Made by a program: the position numbers and the translations under genes
DNA from: Hippopus hippopus
Taxonomy: Eukaryota > Mollusca > Bivalvia > Cardiida > Cardiidae
Direction: 5' to 3'
DNA: 64,000 nt
NCBI GenBank assembly: GCA_946811185.2
Contig: OX328109.1
Location: 4,712,001-4,776,000 of the forward strand
In this document: positions 22,770 through 34,420 of the stretch, one piece after another
How positions within the stretch are numbered: position 1 is the stretch's first letter
How the letters are laid out: each line of letters begins with the position of its first letter
Notes under the pieces: generated by a model
The model's input: the letters and a program-made list of their open reading frames with translations, nothing else
What the model was told of the DNA's origin: nothing
Databases searched by the model: none

Positions 22770-23446
22770 GTCCTTTGTGAGTATCGTAGTTTATTACCAG
22801 TTTTGATTTGATATCGTAAGTGAATGGAATGCTAATTGTACTCAATAATTACTAATGACTAACCCCCAATGACCCCTATGTTTTTGTATCATATTGATCG
22901 CAAAACCATTTCTGTTTATATTAATTTTCGTCAATTCATTACCCCCCCTGCCAACAACTTGCGGTCAGACCACTTTTGAAAACATCGTGGCAAAAGGAGA
23001 AATCGCACGTAACTATCATTACAAAATCTGAGCCCTCATGACTGTAAGGTTTTGTTGCATGCTGGTTGTAAAACCATTTCTGTTATAAAATTTCAATACA
23101 GTTCCCTCTCTACAGACGGTAGTTTGCATCTCGCAGCAGCCCACTAATGAAAAAAGATTTAAGCAATTTTTTTCGTCATAATTCCGGCAATATGCGGCCT
23201 TCTGGTTAACTTTTTAGTTATTTAATTCATTTTGTGATTATTTTAGTTATATAAGGAAAGTAGAAAAGAAACATAAATAATGAAACATTGCGACAGCCCG
23301 CATATTTCTGTGTGATCGGGTCTGGCCTCGTTGCATTCGACCTTTGGACTCATCCGATACGCACCTCTTTATACACGCAACTCGAACTGATCCTACCACG
23401 CAGAAATGCAGACTATTGTTACAATCCATATACATTGTATAAGTAC
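22770..23446. other. No recognisable gene
   Basis: AT-rich; only short open frames. Confidence 0.35.
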
Positions 23447-23708
23447 CATGCACTGTGAAAAAGGAGGCCTAATGCATCTGCGAAAAGTATCGACCCAGGT
23501 CAGCCTGCGCAGTCCGCGCAGGATGACCTGGGCCGAAACTTTTCGCTATTGGTCAATTTTCTGTTTCTCAAAGAACCAGTCTACCTCATGATTAAGTCAG
23601 TTATTTAAAAATGTAGCTCTTATGGATCCATAATTACGTGATGACTGGGGCTGGTATCATGTATCGCGGTGATGCATTAAGCCCCCTTTTGCCAGAGCAT
23701 GGCTCATA
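23447..23708. mobile_element. PAL-B element
   Basis: Runs from catgcactgtgaaaaagg to cttttgccagagcatggctc, with central palindrome cagcctgcgcagtccgcg. Confidence 0.75.
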
Positions 23709-23893
23709 TATGTAGGTTAGTCTGGAAGATTTAATTATGTAACAATTAACGTATTTTTTTCTCAATGAAACACATGCTCTCTGGCGTTAGTTAAAGGTTA
23801 AGCTCTTTACCAAACGACAAAAAAATGCTTAGACAGATTTCCATAAGTATTTTTCAGACGACAAGTTAAATGAGGCTCTTACGATGAAATTAG

Positions 23894-24160
23894 GGCCCGG
23901 CCGGGTGGTTCAGTGGTTAGGATATCTGACTAGTGACCTGGAGGTTGCGGGCTCGATACCCGGTTGCGGCGAACTTTCTTTCCGGCGATTTCTCGCATCT
24001 CACCCCTGATGCATGTGAGAAAAGTACTTAGTGGCTTTGGAAAGAAAATTCTGTCAGCACTGGTGCGAGAAAGCCAGGAAACACATGGATGCGTCACTGA
24101 ACGCCACGATATGACCTAAGCTGTTAAAATGGCGTTAAACTCCAATACAAACGAAACCAC
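23894..24160 (+). mobile_element. tRNA-derived SINE with target duplication
   Basis: Head with A box (gtggttcagtggttagg) and B box (gggctcgatacccgg); 3' region tggcgttaaactccaatac. Flanked by a perfect 10-bp duplication atgaaattag (23884-23893, 24161-24170). Confidence 0.85.
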
Positions 24161-24170
24161 ATGAAATTAG

Positions 24171-24481
24171 TTGATTGATTGATTGTATGGTGTTTAACGC
24201 CCTTTTCAACATTATTTCAGTTATATCGTGGCGGCCAGTGCACCTATCCATACGTTCCTTGAGTCTCTTTTACCAGTACTTCGTACAATTTTCTTTCCAA
24301 ACCACTGGCTGCTTTCCCACATAATCATCGTCGAAACAATGGTCAGCGGTGGGAGAGGAATGAATCCTGTCGCAGTGACTATCATCAATCCTCGGAAAGA
24401 AATTGATCGAGCCAGGGGTCGTACCCAGGTATCGAACCCTGGACCCCGTGTTCTCAAGTCCTGCACGCTACCGATTGAGAC
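24171..24481 (-). mobile_element. Second tRNA-derived SINE, opposite strand, same target
   Basis: Begins with the reversed (ATCA)-type tail, then tggtgtttaacgccctttt, and ends with the reversed tRNA-like head. The third copy of atgaaatta follows at 24482-24490, so two SINEs share one target sequence. Confidence 0.85.
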
Positions 24482-24596
24482 ATGAAATTAAGTCTTTGAA
24501 AGTATAAAAACAAAAACAACTTTGTGGGAAAATATATAACGTTTTCAAAAGTCTTCGCCGATAGGGATAATAAAACTAGGGACTGTTTGGTAAAGG

Positions 24597-24769
24597 GTTT
24601 ACACTTATCCCGCTAAATAATGCTGTCTCAAAGTTATTTTACGGGGAAACTATATGTCCTTATCGGACAGTGAAGATCCAAGATCAGACTGCACGTTCTG
24701 TGCAGTCTGATCTTGATCTACAGTGTCCGCAAAAGGTCAATGAGTCGCGCTTAGCAGCCTAAGGGTTAA
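24597..24769 (+). mobile_element. TTAA-2 element
   Basis: Left end acacttatcccgctaaataa, core gatcagactgcacg and complement, right end gcttagcagcctaagggtta. TTAA at 24766-24769. Confidence 0.7.
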
Positions 24770-24809
24770 AAAGTTTATCAAACGGTACAATTGCTGACTA
24801 ATTTCCATA

Positions 24810-24893
24810 TCAACTCTTTACCAGACGACTGGTACGAACTTAAAGCATTTGCAGACGGCAAATTAAATGTCGCTCAAATGGTTGAATTTATAT
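24810..24893 (+). mobile_element. TTAA-1 left arm cut by PAL-C
   Basis: caactctttaccagacgact through aaatgtcgctcaaatgg, then the PAL-C insertion; the right half is not found beyond it. Confidence 0.6.
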
Positions 24894-25154
24894 GGCTTGC
24901 AACACGCGAAAAGGGGCATTCGGACATTTGCGTAAAGTGTCGTCTCGGATCAGCCTGCGCAGTCCGCGCAGGCTAATCCGAGACGGCACTTTACGACTAC
25001 ATTAGATTTTGTGCTACAGTAGACTTGCGCAAAACAGAAAATTACATAAAAACGGAAAGTGTCGTTTCGGATTAGCCTGCGCGGACTGCGCAGGCTGATC
25101 CGAGACGACACTTTACGCAAATGTTCGAATGCCCCTTTTCGCGTGTTGCAGGCC
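24894..25154. mobile_element. PAL-C element, complete
   Basis: Ends ggcttgcaacacgcgaaaag and cttttcgcgtgttgcaggcc, flanked by atat on both sides. It holds two internal palindromes, each on a gcctgcgc/gcgcaggc core, separated by cattagattttgtgctacag. Confidence 0.8.
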
Positions 25155-25171
25155 ATATTATGTGAGATATC

Positions 25172-25480
25172 CTCTGACAAAAGGGAGGGTACAATGCATT
25201 TCCATGATGCATTATACCGAGCAAATAATCATATAATCATAGATCTATAAAATCCATTTTGTCTAACAATCAACTAAATCATGAGGTGGAATGGCCCTTT
25301 TACATGCAGAAAATTGACCGATAGCAAACAGTTTCGACCCCGGTCAGCCTGCGCAGAAAACATGCTAATAGAAAAAAAGAAATGTCGACCTGTGTCAGGC
25401 TGCGCGGACTGCGCAGGCTGACACGGGTCGATACTTTTTGCAGATGTGTTAAACCATCTTTTTAAAGAGCATAGCTCATA
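25172..25480. mobile_element. PAL-B element with duplicated core
   Basis: Has gatgcattataccgagcaa and ends aaagagcatagctcat. The core segment appears twice (cggtcagcctgcgcag and gtcaggctgcgcggactg). Confidence 0.65.
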
Positions 25481-25499
25481 CGTATTTGCAGACGATTTG

Positions 25500-26062
25500 T
25501 CTTTGAAAAAGGTTTAAAATACTGGAAAGTCAGATAATGCAAGTAACAAGCATTTACTCTTTTTCCGACGATGCTTTAAAAAGCCTTCTTCTCCAGGCTT
25601 GTCCAACTTAACAAGAATGACTTTTCAAAAAATAAGATAGACGGCGTAAGTTTGTCCGCAAAAAGGCCTACGGAGGCCCTTAGAATAAACATGTCCACAT
25701 TTTTAACCAATCACAGGTTCTTATTTATTCATTCATATATATCGATACCAAGAAGTAGGTCAACAACCAAGTCGTAGACCAGGCTGCAGACTTCTGTACA
25801 GTCTGATCTGACTCAACAGTGTCTGGAAAAGCATCTCAACTCTTTACAGGACAACAAAATTTTAGACTTGTTCTAATCGGAAGTAATTGTAGATAAGAAA
25901 TCAAGAAATCAAAACACGGCCCTCTTCCCCCTTTTTTTTGATAGATTGAAAAATATTTTGGGAAAATAAGAAAACATTGATTACCAGCATTTTTTCCCCT
26001 TGTTTTAAAAAGGTTTCCTCTTTAGGTTCATCGACACAAGAGATTGTTTCGTAAAGGATTAA
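25500..26062 (+). mobile_element. TTAA-1 copies and TTAA-2 core
   Basis: A degraded TTAA-1 piece (25500-25640), a weak TTAA-2 core (25775-25835), and a fuller TTAA-1 copy from caactctttacaggac to cgtaaaggattaa (25836-26062) with a decayed palindrome. Confidence 0.5.
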
Positions 26063-26175
26063 GCTAAGAGTTGGATATGTCATTTGTTTGCTGGAATGTA
26101 ACCGTAGCAATTAGCATATCAGCTCACCTCATTATTGTATAAAATTACGAAAGGCGTGACTTTATGTTCAACGGT

Positions 26176-26397
26176 GTGGTCATACGTGGCTCAGTGGTAA
26201 GTGTATGACTCGTAACCTGGAGACCAAGGGTTTAGGCCTCACTGCAAACCCTGTTTTATTCTTGGGATTGTCCTTTGGCAAGACACTTCACAGTCCTAGG
26301 CTCGTACTAGTGAAACCCAGGACAAACTGTCGCCCTGACATGCCTTTAATAACATGGAAAGCGGCGTAAAACACCATTCAATCAGTCAATCTATCAA
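26176..26397 (+). mobile_element. tRNA-derived SINE
   Basis: Head acgtggctcagtggtaag; internal tcctttggcaagacacttca; 3' region aagcggcgtaaaacaccatt with an ATC-rich tail. Same family as 34850-35090 and 53307-53539. Confidence 0.8.
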
Positions 26398-26477
26398 TGT
26401 TCGGTGGTCTTAACCATGAGGTTACTAAGCACGACTCCGAGCACGTTTGCAGACGGTATAGATGCAGGTAAGACTTT

Positions 26478-26615
26478 AGAAGTCATTGCGACAAGTTTTA
26501 TTCCGATTTTTGTGTGGGAAACTAGTCAGAGACCAGAAAAGAATGCGCGTAATACTGCGAAAAAAAACCAAGAATGAATAGATAAGTGCATTTGCCGCCG
26601 TAAAATAACCGAATT
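26478..26615 (+). mobile_element. SINE body fragment
   Basis: tcattgcgacaag, gtgtgggaaactagtcag and gataagtgcatttgccgccg match the body of the SINE at 7240-7558; no head. Confidence 0.55.
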
Positions 26616-26776
26616 ACTGTTACTGTATATCAGCCACTGCTCCTTTCACAAAATATCTTCTGGATGATCCAAGATGGATACCTTCCCTTCCAGTAAACGG
26701 TCCCTTTTTCGTCACGTGTAACTTCTCCCAACCAGTAAAAAGCAAATACCTAAAGGTCACTGAAAATGGGCCTTGC

Positions 26777-27003
26777 TTAACCCTTTTCCAAACAGTCCGT
26801 TGTATTAATGATCCCAAGGAATGAAGCACTTGAAAACATTGTGGGAAAAAGGAGAAAATGCTGGTAACCAGCATTTTCTCCTTTTTCCCACAAAGATTTC
26901 TACCCTTTCAAAGACGTAACATATCTTTTGCGCCAAAGTTAATTTTTCGTTTGCAAATGCTTTCAATATAGGTCGGTCTAAGACTTTGTTGTCTAAGGAG
27001 CTT
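26777..27003 (-). mobile_element. TTAA-1 element
   Basis: Starts ttaacccttttcc, with perfect arms around gctggtaaccagc; right end partly lost. Confidence 0.75.
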
Positions 27004-27038
27004 TCCTTTTATGTCACGAGTGATTTATTCCAAGTGTA

Positions 27039-27269
27039 TTAACCCTTTACCAAACGACAAAATTGTAGCCTTGTCCCAATTGAAAGCATTTGCAGACGAC
27101 AATTTCATTGTGGCTCAAAAGTGATGCAATTTTTCTTTAATAGGGTAGAAAACATTGTTGGAAAAGGAGAAAATGCTGGTTACTAGCATTTTCTCCTTTT
27201 CTCACAATGTTTTCAAAAGGCTTCTATTCCAGAGTCGTAAAACGTCGGCGTTGTGCGGTAAAGGGTTAA
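27039..27269 (+). mobile_element. TTAA-1 element, near-consensus
   Basis: TTAA both ends, ttaaccctttaccaaac and cggtaaagggttaa. Its right-hand TTAA is also the left end of the TTAA-2 element that follows. Confidence 0.85.
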
Positions 27270-27466
27270 TCCTTGTTCGGCTGAATAAGTCAAATGAAAC
27301 TTTTTAGCCGAAATTTTGCTATTTCAAAGATATGGGGGGGGGGGGGGAATATGTCCTTTTCGGGCAGTGTAGATCAAAGATCAGACTGCACGTTTTGTGC
27401 AGTCTGATCTTAATCTACACTGTCCGCAAAAGGTCAGTGAGTCGCGCCTAGCAGCCTAAGGGTTAA
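27266..27466 (+). mobile_element. TTAA-2 element abutting TTAA-1
   Basis: Shares the TTAA at 27266-27269 with its neighbour and ends cagcctaagggttaa. Core gatcagactgcacg and complement. A further TTAA-1 left arm follows at 27467-27565. Confidence 0.8.
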
Positions 27467-27646
27467 ATATTTACCAAATGATAAAAAAAAAATCAGACTT
27501 GTCTAAACTAAAGGCACTTTGCAGAAGACAAATTAAATGCTGCTAAAATGGTTGGACTTGTCTTGAAATGAATTTTAAAATCAGGCGAAAAGAAAACAGT
27601 AGCATGGCAACTTTTAACCTTGTTTTGATATCAAATTTTCTGCAAG

Positions 27647-27648
<2 letters not shown>

Positions 27649-27731
<83 letters not shown>
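27649..27731. repeat. (CT)n-(TA)n microsatellite
   Basis: A pure CT run followed by a TA run. Serine/leucine open frames across it are compositional artefacts. Confidence 0.95.
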
Positions 27732-27923
27732 CATGTGTCTATTTTTAGAAATGTTATTGGTAAAGAAATGTCGTAATTTAAGCTGGGGGGAATTATTTCC
27801 CCGTCACAGTGAATATTTTCCTCCTGCCGAAAATCTGGAACTACTTTTTTAAGTTTTTTAAGTTTTTAACTTTTAAAAGTGGCATTCGTTGACATAATAA
27901 TCAGAGGAAATATAATATATAAT

Positions 27924-28184
27924 TTATTTCATCAGCTTGTGGTTAATATGGGGAAGTATTTGCCGGAAAAGGGAAAGGTCCGCGAAAATAACGAGTGCCT
28001 TACGGCACTCGTTATTTTCGCGGACCTTTCCCTTTTTCGGCAAATACTTCCCCATATTAACCACAAGCCTCAAAAGGGAAAGGTCCGCGAAAATAACTCG
28101 TGCCTTACGGCACTCGTTATTTTCGCATACCTTTCCCTTTTTCGGCAAATATTTCCCCATATTAACCACAAGCTGATGAAATAA
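27924..28184. mobile_element. Nested double palindrome
   Basis: Outer arms ttatttcatcagcttgtgg and complement enclose two adjacent near-perfect palindromes, each with arms such as ccgcgaaaataacgagtgcc. It looks like a palindromic element with a second copy, or an internal duplication. Apparent 80-100 codon frames on both strands are a product of the symmetry. Confidence 0.8.
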
Positions 28185-28740
28185 GCTCTATATATTACAT
28201 ACACCGACCGTACAATAACAGACTGTCATCTTCACAATAATTTTCAGACTTTTAAATGGCATGATTTAAATTTAAATACATTTTAACACCCGCTTTGTTT
28301 ACTTTTAGCAGCTACCGTTATTCTCAAAGTCCAAAACTGCATATTTTCATTGAATGTAATTTAACAATTTATATTGTTGCAAAGAAAAATATATCGGGTT
28401 GTATTAAGTGGTATTTTAACCAGAAATTTTGATTTTCGGCATTAAATCTAAAAAAACTCTTGAAGGAAATTAAAAAAAAAAAGATTTTTTTTTCAATAAA
28501 CACTGTTTTCCAGCTACTGCTTTACTGGAGTAAAAAACCCACTTTTTTTTTTCAAAGTTTGGTTTGAATGTAAAAATCTGAATAACCTCCTTTAATATTG
28601 ACAAGAAATTAATGACAGACATATCGGTCTATAAATGGCCTTTGCAGGAAAGCAAACAGTTTTGTTAAATATTTGTCCAATAAACCGTATTGCGCAATTG
28701 TACTTTCGAAAATATGGAGCAACATCGATAATTTTGCACT
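28185..28740. other. No recognisable feature
   Basis: Very AT-rich intronic DNA. The segment 28675-28740 (tattgcgcaattgtactttc) recurs at 29065-29125, so a duplication flanks the TTAA-1 copy. Confidence 0.45.
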
Positions 28741-28969
28741 TTAACCCATTACCACACAATCCCTACTTTTGACGACCCTGAGAAAAAAGCCTTTAGAAAA
28801 CATTGTGGGAAAAGGAGAAAATGCTGGTAACCAGCATTTTCTCCTTTTCCCACAATGTTTTCTACCCTTCACAAAACAAATTTCAAATTTTCAGTCGCTT
28901 TTATTATGTCGTCTGCAAATGCTTTCGATTTGGACAAGCCAAAAATTTTGTCGTTTGGTAATGAGTTAA
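28741..28969 (-). mobile_element. TTAA-1 element
   Basis: ttaacccattaccacac to ggtaatgagttaa, with perfect long arms around gctggtaaccagc. Confidence 0.85.
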
Positions 28970-29132
28970 CGCTTAAAGCCTATAGCACAATTGACCTTTC
29001 GTTTGCGGACAATGTAGATCAAGACCAGACAAACAAACAGCATTGTTAAATATTTGTTCAAGAAACCGTATTGCGCAATTGTACTTTCGAAAATGCGGAG
29101 CAACATCGATAATTTTGCACTTTTCCCATTTG

Positions 29133-29260
29133 TTTGTTTGTATTGGAGATTAACGCCATTTTAATAGCTTAAGTGATATCACAGCGGTCATTGCACCTAC
29201 GCATGTGTTTCCTGGCTTTCTTCACCAGTACTGACACAACTTTCTTTCCAAGCCACACAT
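29133..29260 (-). mobile_element. SINE 3' fragment
   Basis: Reversed 3' body: gagattaacgccattttaat, atcacagcggtcattgcacc, ctttctttccaagccac. No tRNA-like head. A partial TTAA-2 core lies just upstream at 28975-29035. Confidence 0.55.
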
Positions 29261-29569
29261 CTATCTGATTTGGGCATTCTGGGTACAGAAGCGGACTATT
29301 TTCAAAACGACAACCGTTACTTTGAATTTCAAAATAAAATAAACGTTTACTCAATAAAGCGCTACCTGGTGCGATTCATTCAGCTACGATCAGCTAGCAA
29401 TGTAACCTATGCACCGGCCATTTATTAAAAACAGCCCCTACAGACTTGGGTAATGGCTTCGGCATAAACCCTACTTTTCCTCTGTATATGGGATGGGTGA
29501 TGCAGACAAGTCGAATCTTCGAAGAATGTGACATGCGCAGACAACGCTGAATCTGAAGATATATTTTTA

Positions 29570-29570
<1 letters not shown>

Positions 29571-29600
<30 letters not shown>

Positions 29601-29690
29601 GGACGGACGAACAGACGGACGCACGCACGCACAGACGGACGGATGGACACACGGACGGACAGACGGACAGAAGGGCAGGCAGACGTGTAC
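29571..29690. repeat. (GACA)n/(GGAC)n microsatellite
   Basis: Tetranucleotide runs (acagacagacag, acggacggacgg). Long arginine/threonine/aspartate frames here are spurious. Confidence 0.95.
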
Positions 29691-30179
29691 AGTTACAGGC
29701 AATTTCCGCAAAAAGTGGCGTCGAGGCATTTGCTTATGTCGAGACAATTGCTTGTGTCGAGATGATCGCTTTAAAAAGAGCAGTATCAACTATTTGCAGT
29801 CGTATTTTCTTATTGTTTATTGTTTTGCCACTTAATCATCAGTGAGTTCATAAATGACTTATGAAAAGCATTTTCTATTTGCCACAGTGTTTTAAGTAGC
29901 CGCCAGCTTCCTATTGCTCAAAACCACTGAGTCGAACACTTGCAAATATGGAAATTAATTATTATAAGATTTTTTTTTTATTTTCCACAGTGTTTTTATA
30001 GTTTTTTCCCAACTACTATTCGTTTTCGGATGGGAAATGGGTCCGGCGTCCGCTAGTCTGATGAATATTAATTAAGTGCCTCCTCGACAGTAGGAAAAAT
30101 AGCTTGTCGGAAACGCTGTATCAGTTATTATAACATTTTTGTTTAATTACTCGACCCATTGCCTGCTTATTAGTATGAC

Positions 30180-30262
30180 TAAATACTATTTTGCGGATTG
30201 TGTTGATCGAAGATCAGACTGCACAGAACGTGCTATCTGATCTTCGATCAATCCAGTCCTAT
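30180..30262. mobile_element. TTAA-2 core palindrome
   Basis: gatcgaagatcagactgcac pairs with the downstream tgatcttcgatca; ends lost. Confidence 0.55.
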
Positions 30263-30488
30263 ACATCGAGATTATTTTGACGTAAATAATTATGCTTGAA
30301 CTGGCGATATTTGAGTTTTGCCTAAAAGCTGAAATTTATCTATTTAGCAGTTAAATAGCTTAGCAGTTCTTTGTTGGTGTTTCTCGGAAATGTAATATCA
30401 ACTGTAGGAACATTTTCTTTAATTACTTAATTGAGGCACCCGACCTTTACATGAGAAAAGATCAAGTTACTATACATGGTTTGATATG

Positions 30489-30756
30489 CTATCTGTCTGT
30501 CTGTCTGTCTGTGTGTGTCTGTCTGTCAATCACTGTCCTTGTCCGTCTTCCTCTCCGTCTCTCTCTCTCTCTCTTCCCCCATTTTTCTCTCCCCTCTCTC
30601 CACATTTCTCTCTCTCTCTCGCTCTTTCTCTCTCTTTCTCTTCCCCCATTTCTCTCCCCCTTCTCCCCATTTCTCTCGCCATCTCTCTCTCTCTCTCCCT
30701 CCCCATTTCTCTCTCCCTTTCTCTCCCCATCTCTCTCTCTCTTTTTCTCTCTCTCA

Positions 30757-30805
<49 letters not shown>
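30489..30805. repeat. (TGTC)n and (CT)n microsatellite block
   Basis: TGTC units at 30489-30530 followed by long CT-rich sequence with cccc interruptions. No coding signal. Confidence 0.95.
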
Positions 30806-30807
<2 letters not shown>

Positions 30808-31002
30808 CTATTATCTAATCAAAGCTTTATCTATCTTTAAATCATTATCTTTCGACCGCCTAATGTCAATCAATCTCTTAAATCTAACTTTCTAGTTCAC
30901 TAATGCATTGCTATTAAAATCTATTTACAATCTTTACAGTTTCGTTTAAAGTAAATTATGTACTCAATGTTTACACTAACCTCGTTAGCGTCAAATATAA
31001 CC

Positions 31003-31250
31003 ACGCTATGTAAAAAGGAGGCTTCATGCATCTACAAAAAGTATCGATCCAGGTCAACCTGCCTGCGCGACCTGGGCGGAAAATTTTTGCTATGGATCAA
31101 TTTCCTGCATGTCCAAGGACAACTTTACTCCACGATTCAGTCGGTTGCTAGAAAAAATGGAAAATATGGATCCATGATCAAGTAATGACCTGCTTGGTAT
31201 CATGCGTCACGGAGATGCATTAAGTACCTTTTTGCCAGAGCATGACTTAT
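31003..31250. mobile_element. PAL-B element
   Basis: cgctatgtaaaaaggaggc to tttgccagagcatgac; the core palindrome is partly deleted. Confidence 0.6.
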
Positions 31251-31329
31251 ATAGTTCGATCTCTTTCGACTGCTGAAAAAACAATCAACTGAAATTCAGA
31301 CAGATTTTGATCTTTAAAAGCTCGAATGA

Positions 31330-31440
31330 ATAAGCGGACGATATAGATCCAACATCAGACTGCACGTTCTGTGCAGTCTGATCTTGATCTATACCGTCCG
31401 CAAAAGCCGTTGTTTTCGCTTATAGCGCAGAAAGGGATAA
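31330..31440. mobile_element. TTAA-2 core palindrome
   Basis: gcggacgatatagatcc, catcagactgcacg and complements. Confidence 0.6.
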
Positions 31441-32792
31441 TTAACAGATTTCAAAGATAATGTGTACAAGATGGCAGAGTTGGCATTTTAACTAAATCAC
31501 CTTATACAAGGCGTTATGCAAAGCTTGCACAACCATCAATCCTGTTAATGCAAAAAATAAAACAAGAGTATCGCATGCGGATGCCAACGCTCGACTGCAG
31601 TTGCTTGATTTTCAGTGAAAATGTTAAGTCGAAAAAGGGGTACAACTGTTTTAAAAATATTTTGATGGTTATCTACCCTCATTGTCATGGATTCCCCTTT
31701 TGATAGTAAAGAACTCGTCCGAGTTTGAAGTAAGTATCTTCAGTAATAACAGAGATATTACAAAGTGTCAAATTTACAAATTTTTGCATAACGGCGACAA
31801 CGCAGACGACGAAGACGATGATACCGTGGGTACGACAATACCTTGAAGTTTTCTTCGAAAACAGCTAGGCTAAAAATGAAACTATGTGTCTTTTTCGGCG
31901 TAGCTGAATGTGCCTGCTTTTATCTACATTTTGGTACTGATAACGAATGAATGAATAGAAATTTGTAATTGGTCAAAAATGTAGATATGTTTATTGTAAA
32001 GGCCCCTGTGGTAAAAATTGTAGACATGTTTATTCTAAGGGCCCCTGACTATTTGCTGGCAATTTACGCCGTCTATCTTTTTTTAAATTTCTTGTTCCCG
32101 CTGTTACAAGATGGGAAATAATTCTCCCATAGCGTGCGTAATTTCTCCTCTTGCCACAAAATTTTCTCGTCATTTTTCAGAAATTTAACATAAAATCATA
32201 TTGACTGTCTTTTTTTTACCAAGACGGTTTCAAAGTCACTGCTGTAAATTGTTTCAGTAGGCAATGAGGTAAAGTCAAAACGTTTTATTTCATGCTTTTG
32301 AGTACTTTATCGGAAAATAATGGTGGATTATAAGGTTTGATAATTCATGGTTACGACAAGTGAAATTTACCGTAAATATTTCCGTAACTCTTCAACTGAA
32401 GGCGAAATAAGTAGTTCCCGCACACTAGTAACTCAGGAAAACAGTGCGTTCCATTCAAACGGACCAACCACACGGAAATATGGCGTAATTTACGTGCAGT
32501 TACCCCTCATTTCTCGCTCTTTACGTAATATTGTAACGCGTTGTTATGTGTGGGAAGGTACGCCACGGGGAACTAGCGAAAAAAACTGTACTGGTTTTTT
32601 ATGAAAGTCTTAACCAAAAAAAAAAAGGGGGGGGGGATAGAAGCATGAAATTCATAGGATATTTGTTGTTTTTTTACAGTAAAAGATCTAAAATTATTTC
32701 ATCTCGTAAACATCATCGGTAATATTTTCACTCGTGGCGCTTTTTTTAGTACAACGCCAGATGGAAAGTTTATTATATTATTTGTTTAACTC
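31441..32792. other. FABP intron sequence, no gene
   Basis: Contains a diverged dispersed repeat at about 31700-31860 (cagagatattacaaagtg, as at 14420). An 85-codon open frame at 32347-32604 has no supporting feature. Confidence 0.4.
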
Positions 32793-33024
32793 TTAAACTC
32801 TTTACCAGACGACAAAATTTTAGACCCTACCAGATTGTAAGCATTTGCAGATAACAAATCAAATGTGTCTCAAATAATGGACTTTATCTTTAAAAAGGTA
32901 GCAAACAGTGTGGGAAAAGAAGAAAATGCTGGTTACCAACATTTTCTCCTTTTTCCTGAATGTTTTCAAAAGCCCCCTTTCTTTCAGGGTCGTTAAAACA
33001 CTTGATTGTTTAGTGAAAAATTAA
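32793..33024 (+). mobile_element. TTAA-1 element
   Basis: TTAA both ends; the right-hand TTAA (33021-33024) is shared with the next element. Confidence 0.75.
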
Positions 33025-33316
33025 CCCTTAAGCTACTAAACGCATCTCACTGACTTTCTTTGGACAGTGTAGATCAGGATCAGACTGCACAGAAAATTCA
33101 GTCTGATCTTTTGTCTATACTCTACTATAAGGAAATATTTTTTCCTAAAAAAAATATCTTTGAGATAGCAAAATTTGGATTTATAGCATCGGCTTTCAAG
33201 TATCATTTCACTAATTCAGCAGGATAAGGGTTTTTCACTAATTAGGCAGGATAAGGGTTTTTCACTAATTAGGCAGGATAAGGGGTTTTCACTAATTCAG
33301 CAGGATAAATGGTTAA
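33021..33316 (-). mobile_element. TTAA-2 element with expanded end
   Basis: Starts ttaacccttaagctactaaa. Near its other end a 28-bp unit (ttcactaattaggcaggata, then agggttt) is repeated about four times before the closing ttaa. Confidence 0.75.
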
Positions 33317-33498
33317 ATTCACATGAATTTTCTTCAGCATATCAATCCATAGTAATAAAATGGCAATTTTGCAAGCATGCAGCTTTTAAAGACACGACAT
33401 TAAAAATTATATCATTCAGAATTATGTGTTCTTATTTCTGCCGTCAGTTATTTGAAAACAGTTCAAAGATGTTGAAGTGAAGTAAGTTGAGTGAATAA

Positions 33499-33760
33499 GC
33501 CATGCTCTGTGAAAAGGGGCTCAATAAATCTGCAAAAAGTATCGTCCCAGGTAAGCCTGCGCAGTCCGCGCAGGCTGACCTGAGACGAAACTTTTTGCTA
33601 TCGGTCAATTTTCTGTATCTCAAAGGACCAGTCTACCTTATGATTCAGTTAGTTATTAGAGGATTTTTGATTTCATGGATCAAGAATTTTATGATGACTT
33701 GCCTCGGGTATTAGTTTACGGAGATGCATTGAACTCCCTTTTGCCAGAGCGCCTCGCATA
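33499..33760. mobile_element. PAL-B element
   Basis: ccatgctctgtgaaaagggg to cccttttgccagagc, with core gcctgcgcagtccgcgcagg. Confidence 0.75.
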
Positions 33761-34019
33761 AGATTTAAGCAGGTGCAAGATTGAAAACGCGGGTTTTGAA
33801 GAAATTCACTGTCAATTAACCCAAAGTCATAGAGTATTAAGTAAACAAACCTAAGCTTTCACGGAAAAGGACTTAACTCATTAGCTTTAAGACATATAGC
33901 ATCCAAACTATCCTGCTTTTTATTAGTATCGGTCCTTTTTCGGAAATCTTGCAATTTTGTATTTATAGAGATAGGGCTTTATGTAAAAATTTAATTCCTT
34001 CACTTGTGACAGCGTGACA

Positions 34020-34420
34020 GGGCATTCGTCACAACTTCGTCCGGAACTTCGACCTTATCAATGAAGAGTCCATTTTGAAATAATGCCAGTCACATGATCT
34101 TGAACATAGAGGCGCCCATGTAAATCGATTAGCAACGACAAAACCAGCTACAGTGACGTTATTCGCATCTATCAACCTGTCGCTGAAAAATGTCAACGGA
34201 ATTGATAGACCCACTTGAAAATTAATGTAGAAACTGTTTGTCAAGGGAAATGTATTTTAAACGATTCCGATAGAAAATTGTGACTAGTGTTTTCTTTTTT
34301 TAAGTAGAGCTTTACAGATTTAAGAACGGTAAAGCGAAGAAATGTACTGTGTAGGTGCATATCACCCATCACAATAAAGCCGAGGGATTTAATCAACGGA
34401 TAATCCGAGGTATGCCGAAT
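34020..34420 (+). mobile_element. hAT-N element
   Basis: Flanked by the perfect 8-bp duplication gcgtgaca (34012-34019, 34421-34428). Ends ggcattcgtcacaac and gaggtatgccgaat. Confidence 0.8.

Larger units (their letters stand above)
23803..24601 (+). mobile_element. TTAA-1 element split by two SINEs
   Basis: The left arm (23803-23892) begins gctctttaccaaacgac and breaks at atgaaatta. The right arm resumes at 24482 and ends ggtaaagggttta. The gap is two back-to-back SINEs. Confidence 0.75.

Noticed and set aside
27879..28184. 80-101 codon frames on both strands
   Set aside because: Result of palindrome symmetry: the same peptide appears on both strands.
30451..30895. Long serine/leucine-rich open frames
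   Set aside because: They lie wholly in (CT)n/(TGTC)n DNA and exist in several frames at once.
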